Assembly (NCBI GenBank): GCA_017553405.1
Contig: JAFZME010000015.1
Coordinates: forward strand, 1 to 35,955
Direction of reading: 5' to 3'
DNA length: 35,955 nt
Origin: Bacteroidales bacterium
GTDB lineage: Bacteria > Bacteroidota > Bacteroidia > Bacteroidales > UBA932
The notes under the pieces were generated by a model that did not search any database, was not told the DNA's origin, and saw nothing but the letters and a program-made list of their open reading frames with translations. Shown here piece after piece: positions 32,239 through 35,955 of the stretch. How positions within the stretch are numbered: position 1 is the stretch's first letter; each line of letters opens with the position of its first letter. A program made the position numbers and the translations under genes.

Positions 32239-33516
32239 CTAATCTTTCAGGCACCCTATCGGAACCACATATATGCCATCCTCCCTTCGGTAGGCATACG
32301 TTCCCACACCAATGAGTACCATCTTGAACGCGGGCTCTTTCATACGTTCCGTGTCAATCTTCGATGCAAGGGTTTTAAGTGATTTCGCGCCTTCCTCAAT
32401 CAGGTCGGCGCCGCCCAACTTGATTTCGACGAGTCCATAATTGCCGTTCCTCAAATGGACCACCGCGTCACACTCCAGTTCGTTCTTATCACGGAAATGA
32501 TACACGTTGCCGTTAAGCGCTTCGGCATACACCCGTAGATCACGCACGCACAGGGTCTCGAACATCAGTCCGAAAGTATTCAGGTCGTTGATCAAGTCGT
32601 TCGGTCCGATACCGAGGGCCGCCGTCGCTATGGACGGATCCGTGAAATACCTTGTATCGCTAGTCCTGATAGCCGTCTTGCTCCGCAGATTCGGATTCCA
32701 AGCTTCGGCATCTTCCACAACGAATATCTCCTTCAGTGCTTTGATATAAGAGGAAATGGTTTCCTCCGACAACCCGTCAGATTCATTCACTTGAAGGTCG
32801 GCCCGGATGGTCCCGCACGATGCCTGGCTCCCCTGATTCCTCGCCAGCGACCTGAGGAGGCGATGCACCCTCACCGGATCCCGTTCCACGCCATCACCCT
32901 TCTGTATATCGCGTTTCTCGACGGCTTCTATATAGTCGAAAGCTTGATCCAAAGCAATCTCCCGGTCCATATCGACAGCCAATGGCCATCCGCCCCGACA
33001 GGTAACAAAGGCCAGCCGATCCATGTCTTGCCGATTGATTCCCGAAATCTGATCAGGGGCATTGAATAGTTCTGCGAGCGAGACCTCTCCAGTCGACTCC
33101 TGCGATTCCCACAAACTCATCGGACGCATCTTAAGCCAACCGATACGTCCCGTTCCGGAATGAACAACCTTGCTCATATCGGCAGGAACAGAAGACCCGG
33201 TCAGAACAAACAGCCCCAACGAAGAACTGTGGTCCGCCTCAAACCGGATGCTGTCCCATAACTGCGGTGCAATCTGCCATTCGTCGATGAGCTTCGGGCG
33301 GTCACCTTGCAGCAAAAGCGTGGGATTGATGGAAGCCATCCGGATATTCTGATCCATCATGCCCGGCTCAGACATGTATAGAATACTTTTGGCTATCTGC
33401 TCAGCCGTGGTCGTCTTACCACACCATTTCGCCCCCTCGATGAGTACGGCGCCTTTTCCGGCAAGCTTGCGCTGAAGCAGCTTGTCCGCAATCCTTGGTT
33501 TGTATAACTTGTCCAT
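32239..33516 (-). CDS. AAA ATPase with C-terminal DUF4143 / PD-(D/E)XK-like domain
   Basis: A 425-residue cytoplasmic protein. The N-terminal AAA_14-type domain has Walker A GAKWCGKTT (28-36), Walker B PKLIDEW (74-80) and LFVLTGSS (102-109, sensor-like), with a possible arginine finger at R124. The C-terminal DUF4143 part has FGLMFETLCVRDLRVY (E320), NELECD (D350) and LVEIK (E364/K366), the layout of a PD-(D/E)XK nuclease-like core. Members are common, mobile and of unclear function; roles in defence or stress have been suggested. It is transcribed alone, toward the tRNA, from a TATATTTG promoter with three spaced repeats. It is the main cargo of the element, and no partner gene is visible. 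Confidence 0.9.
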   Translation of the reverse strand: MDKLYKPRIADKLLQRKLAGKGAVLIEGAKWCGKTTTAEQIAKSILYMSEPGMMDQNIRMASINPTLLLQGDRPKLIDEWQIAPQLWDSIRFEADHSSSLGLFVLTGSSVPADMSKVVHSGTGRIGWLKMRPMSLWESQESTGEVSLAELFNAPDQISGINRQDMDRLAFVTCRGGWPLAVDMDREIALDQAFDYIEAVEKRDIQKGDGVERDPVRVHRLLRSLARNQGSQASCGTIRADLQVNESDGLSEETISSYIKALKEIFVVEDAEAWNPNLRSKTAIRTSDTRYFTDPSIATAALGIGPNDLINDLNTFGLMFETLCVRDLRVYAEALNGNVYHFRDKNELECDAVVHLRNGNYGLVEIKLGGADLIEEGAKSLKTLASKIDTERMKEPAFKMVLIGVGTYAYRREDGIYVVPIGCLKD

Positions 33517-33540
33517 TCAAGAAACCTGTTTTCTTTTCGG

Positions 33541-33626
33541 CAAATATACATATTTTTTCGGTCATTCCGGCATTTGGCCATTATTTAATCCGGCATTTGG
33601 CCAAAAATCTTTCCGGCGTTTGGCTA
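33541..33626 (-). promoter_or_regulatory. Promoter with three 23-base-spaced operator-like repeats
   Basis: On the minus strand TATATTTG (plus 33541-33548) lies 24 bases before the ATPase ATG at 33516. Upstream, three copies of TCCGGCATTTGGCCA (plus: 33566-33580, 33589-33603, and 33612-33626 with two changes) start exactly 23 bases apart. The first covers the expected -33 position, and no TTTG is present there, so a bound protein probably controls the promoter. Confidence 0.65.
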
Positions 33627-33838
33627 AAAGCAGCAGGTTACGCTGTTTTTCATGGCGTTAAATGATACGACATACCCCCTCCGTATCTTTACATGTCTTT
33701 GGCACAAACGCCTTGAAAAGTCACGAAAGTTTCACCTTATTTTACACCCAGGCGGAACCTGGACGAGGATATCAGTTTTGTTTGTTTCCGGGTTATTGCT
33801 TATCTTTATCCATCATAACATTGAAGAACGATGGGTGT
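33627..33838. other. Gene-free stretch between the operator repeats and the small secreted peptide
   Basis: No supported gene was seen. A 6-base inverted repeat, GATACG...CGTATC (33664-33687), ends in TATCTTTA, one base from a -7 consensus on the plus strand, but no TTTG stands 19-21 bases before it. Longer frames here lack a plausible start or composition. Confidence 0.4.
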
Positions 33839-33970
33839 ATGAAACGTACGCTTACACTAGTATTTCTGTCTCTTGTCTTTTGCGGCGTGGAGGCCGGGGC
33901 CGTCAGTGCCGTTAGTGAGCACATGGCCGCTCTTCCCAGCCAGTGGAACAAAAAGAAAATTATCTATTAA
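33839..33970 (+). CDS. Putative 43-residue secreted peptide
   Basis: The ATG at 33839 gives MKRTLTLVFLSLVFCGVEAG, then a short tail ending in WNKKKIIY. Residues 1-22 form a credible signal peptide, and the mature part would be only about 20 residues. Its TAA overlaps the stop of the convergent FISUMP lipoprotein by two bases. There is no good Shine-Dalgarno. It may be a real small exported peptide of the element or the signal-peptide stub of a gene cut off when the FISUMP gene arrived. No family is recognised. Confidence 0.4.
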   Translation: MKRTLTLVFLSLVFCGVEAGAVSAVSEHMAALPSQWNKKKIIY

Positions 33971-34668
33971 AATAGACTTAATTCCGTGACGGGGCGGACT
34001 GATCGCCCACCGTTACGGTTAAAGTTGCCCCTGCGGACGCCCTCTTTATTGAAGCGGACGTTCCATGCGGCGTACAGGTGTTCCGTACAGAGGGAAGAAG
34101 AGCAGTAGTCGCCGTCGAGGCCGTTATAAGTGACCCCGGTATCGTACCAGCCACCAGCGGCGGGAAGGAAGATGCTGTTGCCGTTTGTAGCGGTTACCAA
34201 TCTTCCACTTATTCCGGTTCCATTATAATCGTCTTTCCACTCCAGGGTGCATTGGTCAAGGAGGGCCTCCCATTCTGCATCTGTAGGCAACCTCCACTTT
34301 CCGTCGAGTTTTACGTGGGCCACATCGTCAGTCGGATCCAATATCGTCTTGCCATCCTCTGAATTATACTTTGAGAATGGTCCGAAAGAACTTGTCCCAA
34401 ACTTGTAAGTCGACCAAGAATAATCCCACTTCCACTCGGTCTCTCCCCAGGCGTAGTAATAGCCGTACTCCTCGGGCTTTGAAGCGCCTAAATTGAACGA
34501 CGCCCATTTAAGATTATACTTGGTCCCGTCTGTCCGCGTTATTTCAATTCCAAGGTCTATAGCTTCCGGAACGGGAATCTTCTTTCTCGGGTCATCCTTC
34601 TTGCAAGAAACGACCAACAGCATCATCAAGATCGCCATTGAGAGATAAAAAAGCTTCTTCATTTCCAT
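33967..34668 (-). CDS. FISUMP-domain lipoprotein
   Basis: A 233-residue protein with a lipoprotein signal (MEMKKLFYLSMAILMMLLVVSC, Cys22; a second ATG at 34662 would also serve). The mature part is one FISUMP (Fibrobacter succinogenes major paralogous) domain: LKWASFNLGAS, EYGYYYAWGETE, KWRLPTDAEWEALL, IFLPAAGGWYDTG, YAAWNVRFN and GRSVRPV. The domain is widespread in Bacteroidales surface proteins; it has a formylglycine-enzyme-like fold but lacks catalytic residues that I can point to. It is cargo of the tRNA-Gly element, read from its own promoter at 34706-34736, and converges with the small peptide gene. Confidence 0.88.
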   Translation of the reverse strand: MEMKKLFYLSMAILMMLLVVSCKKDDPRKKIPVPEAIDLGIEITRTDGTKYNLKWASFNLGASKPEEYGYYYAWGETEWKWDYSWSTYKFGTSSFGPFSKYNSEDGKTILDPTDDVAHVKLDGKWRLPTDAEWEALLDQCTLEWKDDYNGTGISGRLVTATNGNSIFLPAAGGWYDTGVTYNGLDGDYCSSSLCTEHLYAAWNVRFNKEGVRRGNFNRNGGRSVRPVTELSLF

Positions 34669-34705
34669 AGTATTGCGGTTTTGCCGTTGCGTAAAATACG
34701 CAATG

Positions 34706-34736
34706 CAAAGTTTGTTATTATTTTTCTAATAATCAA
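34706..34736 (-). promoter_or_regulatory. Promoter of the FISUMP lipoprotein
   Basis: On the minus strand TTG (plus 34734-34736), 20 bases, then AAACTTTG (34706-34713), one base from TAnnTTTG. The rest of 34669-34801 is A/T-rich with no gene. Confidence 0.55.
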
Positions 34737-34807
34737 CCCTAAAAAATGGTTTTATTTCCCTTTCTCCCGCAAACTACCTTTGAATTCCTTTTCTAAATAG
34801 CGTTCAG

Positions 34808-34825
34808 GTCTCGTTTTCCGCTCCA
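34808..34825 (+). repeat. att-like direct repeat, right copy (tRNA-Gly 3' fragment)
   Basis: It matches the last 18 bases of tRNA-Gly including CCA; the preceding six bases match at four positions. No cloverleaf can form upstream of it, so this is a displaced tRNA end and not a gene. Confidence 0.8.
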
Positions 34826-34830
34826 TTACA

Positions 34831-34859
34831 AACGCCAGCCCTTCAGGGTTGGCGTTTTT
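34831..34859 (+). terminator. Terminator behind the displaced tRNA-Gly end
   Basis: AACGCCAGCCC pairs with GGGTTGGCGTT over 11 pairs (one G-T) around a TTCA loop and runs into TTTTT. It lies five bases after the CCA of the tRNA fragment, where the original tRNA terminator would be expected before integration. Confidence 0.88.
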
Positions 34860-34860
34860 G

Positions 34861-34892
34861 TTTGTGTTGAACTGAAAGAATCGCTATATTTG
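34861..34892 (+). promoter_or_regulatory. Promoter of the MntA/HepT operon
   Basis: TTTG (34861-34864), exactly 20 bases, then TATATTTG (34885-34892). Only seven bases follow before the ATG at 34900, so the mRNA should be nearly leaderless. The -33 box directly abuts the T tract of the preceding terminator. Confidence 0.82.
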
Positions 34893-34899
34893 CAGTACT

Positions 34900-35214
34900 A
34901 TGAAACTGATTCGGAAGAATATGGCTCAGATCGTTGCTTTGTGTGAGAAACACAAGGTCCTGCAACTGTATGTCTTCGGATCGATCCTTACAGACAAATT
35001 CAACAAGGAAAGTGATGTGGATTTTACGGTAATCTTTGACCGGGATTCACTGCCGCTCCTTGTTTATGGCGAGAACTATTTTGAGTTCAAGTTTGCTTTG
35101 GAAGACCTTCTGAAGCGGGATGTGGACCTGGTGGAATACAATGCCGTCAGGAACCCTTATTTCAAGGAAGAACTTGACGAAACCAAACAGCTCATTTATG
35201 GACAGGCATCTTAA
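34900..35214 (+). CDS. mntA: MntA-like nucleotidyltransferase antitoxin
   Basis: A 104-residue minimal nucleotidyltransferase (MNT). It carries the GS-x10-DxD core: FGSILTDKFNKESDVDF with G27, S28, D39 and D41, and a third acidic strand, RDVDLVEY (D74/D76). In the HepT/MntA type VII system the antitoxin AMPylates a tyrosine of the HEPN toxin. Gene order (antitoxin first) and the 17-base overlap with the toxin gene fit a two-gene operon. It lies just outside the tRNA-Gly element, in a region prone to insertion. Confidence 0.92.
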   Translation: MKLIRKNMAQIVALCEKHKVLQLYVFGSILTDKFNKESDVDFTVIFDRDSLPLLVYGENYFEFKFALEDLLKRDVDLVEYNAVRNPYFKEELDETKQLIYGQAS

Positions 35215-35551
35215 GGCTCACTTGTTCGACATCGAGACAGCCATTGACGAAGTTTTTTCCTTCTTTGTGCAGGTTCCGAAGCGCTTTGATGAATATCAGA
35301 AGAATTTGATGCTGAGACGAGCTATCGAACGGAATATCGGCATCATTGGTGAAGCCACAAGCAAACTCCTGAAAGAAAAACCGAAGATTGCGATTTCGCA
35401 CGCCAAGGCCATTATCGCCACAAGAAACCGTGTGATACACGATTATGCGGCAGTGACGGATGACGTAATGTGGAAAATAGTCATCAATGACTTGCCCAAA
35501 CTTAAAGAAGAAGTCGTTGCACTGCTTTCCGATGGCGAGGAAAAGGGTTGA
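35198..35551 (+). CDS. hepT: HepT-like HEPN toxin (DUF86)
   Basis: The ATG at 35198 (MDRHLKAHLFDIETAIDEV) gives 117 residues; the longer reading from 35120 runs through the antitoxin in another frame and is not plausible. The all-helical protein carries the HEPN RNase motif as RNRVIHDY (R76-x4-H81-x-Y83), where R and H form the active site and the tyrosine is the known AMPylation target of MntA. LMLRRAIERNIGIIGEA is the conserved helix of DUF86. It is the toxin of the pair, cleaving RNA when unmodified. Confidence 0.93.
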   Translation: MDRHLKAHLFDIETAIDEVFSFFVQVPKRFDEYQKNLMLRRAIERNIGIIGEATSKLLKEKPKIAISHAKAIIATRNRVIHDYAAVTDDVMWKIVINDLPKLKEEVVALLSDGEEKG

Positions 35552-35580
35552 GTAGAATGCTGCGCCACCCTTATTCTTTT
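35541..35580. terminator. Possible bidirectional terminator between hepT and the SGNH gene
   Basis: AAGGGT (35543-35548) and ACCCTT (35567-35572) pair, with a loose interior, and are followed by ATTCTTTT; the reverse strand reads AAAAGAATAAGGGT at one side. The 3' half, TGCGCCACCCTT, is identical to the 3' arm of the terminator behind tRNA-Gly. Confidence 0.45.
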
Positions 35581-35592
35581 AGCTTATATCAA

Positions 35593-35955
35593 TCACTGGA
35601 ACAGGCTCAAAGTCTCTTCGTAAATCTTTCTGGCCTTGTAGGCGTGACCGGCCGCATCGGGGTGTGAGCCAACGTAAATCGTAACCTTCCCCGGAACATT
35701 CTTCTCGCCGCGGAAATCCACATAGGGGAGATTGTAGTGTTTTGCGATGGTCTCCACCGAGGCGCCGTAATCTCCGGTAACATCCGTGCCGATGATGCAG
35801 ATAATCTTCGCGGTGGGATAGTTTTTCTGCAATGAGCGGATTACGAAGATATATGCATCGCGGAAACGGCAGTACGTATCCATCTGGTCCAGAGGCTTGT
35901 CGTAGTTGAACTCGCCAAGGCCCACCCCGTTTTTGGTGTTAATGTCGTTCGTGCC
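35593..35955 (-). CDS. SGNH/GDSL-type hydrolase (partial, 5' end outside window)
   Basis: The frame is open to the window edge on the minus strand: GTNDINTKNGVGLGEFNYD, then FRDAYIFVIRSLQKNYPTAK, IICIIGTDVTGDYG, IAKHYNLPYVDFRG and GSHPDAAGHAYKARKIY before the stop. GTND is SGNH block III, and HPDAAGH matches block V with the catalytic His. The residue three before that His, normally the catalytic Asp, is Val (V-G-S-H), so it may work with a Ser-His pair or have altered activity. Blocks I and II lie beyond the window. It converges with hepT. Confidence 0.82.
   Translation of the reverse strand, partial: GTNDINTKNGVGLGEFNYDKPLDQMDTYCRFRDAYIFVIRSLQKNYPTAKIICIIGTDVTGDYGASVETIAKHYNLPYVDFRGEKNVPGKVTIYVGSHPDAAGHAYKARKIYEETLSLFQ

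Noticed and set aside
33566..33626. CRISPR array
   Set aside because: There are only three 15-base repeats with 8-base spacers and no cas genes; the fixed 23-base phase before a promoter fits operator sites better.

Overview
The window looks like a Bacteroidales chromosome of roughly 50-55% GC. Three things support this: several promoters of the Bacteroidota type (TTTG, 19-20 bases, TAnnTTTG), many lipoproteins with the L-S-C-x-K start and fimbrillin or FISUMP-like domains, and a capsule/O-antigen gene set. A genus cannot be named from sequence alone.

Region 1 (1-16444, minus strand) is one surface-polysaccharide operon. It starts at a promoter at about 16414-16444 and runs to a Wza-type export lipoprotein that leaves the window at position 1. 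In transcription order it encodes a GT-A-like protein, a Wzx flippase, GT2, LicD, GT8, GT2, GtrB, GtrA, two GT-C-like membrane proteins, an acyltransferase-3, a Wzy-like polymerase, three GT4 enzymes and Wza. Fourteen of the 15 junctions overlap, ten of them by exactly 4 bases. The layout suggests Wzx/Wzy-dependent assembly combined with a GtrA/GtrB-fed side-branch decoration step and O-acylation. The initiating sugar-phosphate transferase and the Wzc-type co-polymerase are not in the window.

Region 2 (16425-31839, minus strand) is a second operon of about 15 kb. It opens with a promoter at 31809-31839 and an unannotated 56-residue protein. Ten divergent fimbrillin-like lipoproteins follow head to tail, the last carrying a FISUMP-like C-terminal domain, then a small outer-membrane barrel and an OmpA-family protein, and finally a strong hairpin terminator. 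All ten lipoproteins have a lipobox, a conserved basic residue at positions 44-53 and a hydrophobic-x-YP-like motif; the nine without the FISUMP domain end in an A/G-G-x-Y...W-type tail. A type V pilus-like or surface-adhesin system is the best guess.

Region 3 (31840-34830) holds tRNA-Gly(GCC) with its own promoter and leader. The 3' end of the tRNA (18 exact bases, 22 of 24 overall) is repeated 2665 bases downstream, so 32161-34825 looks like a small integrated element without an integrase. It carries an AAA/DUF4143-type ATPase with three 23-base-spaced operator-like repeats, a 43-residue secreted peptide and a FISUMP lipoprotein.

Region 4 (34831-35955) holds a terminator, a MntA/HepT toxin-antitoxin pair with a near-leaderless promoter, and the 3' part of an SGNH-hydrolase gene that runs off the window.
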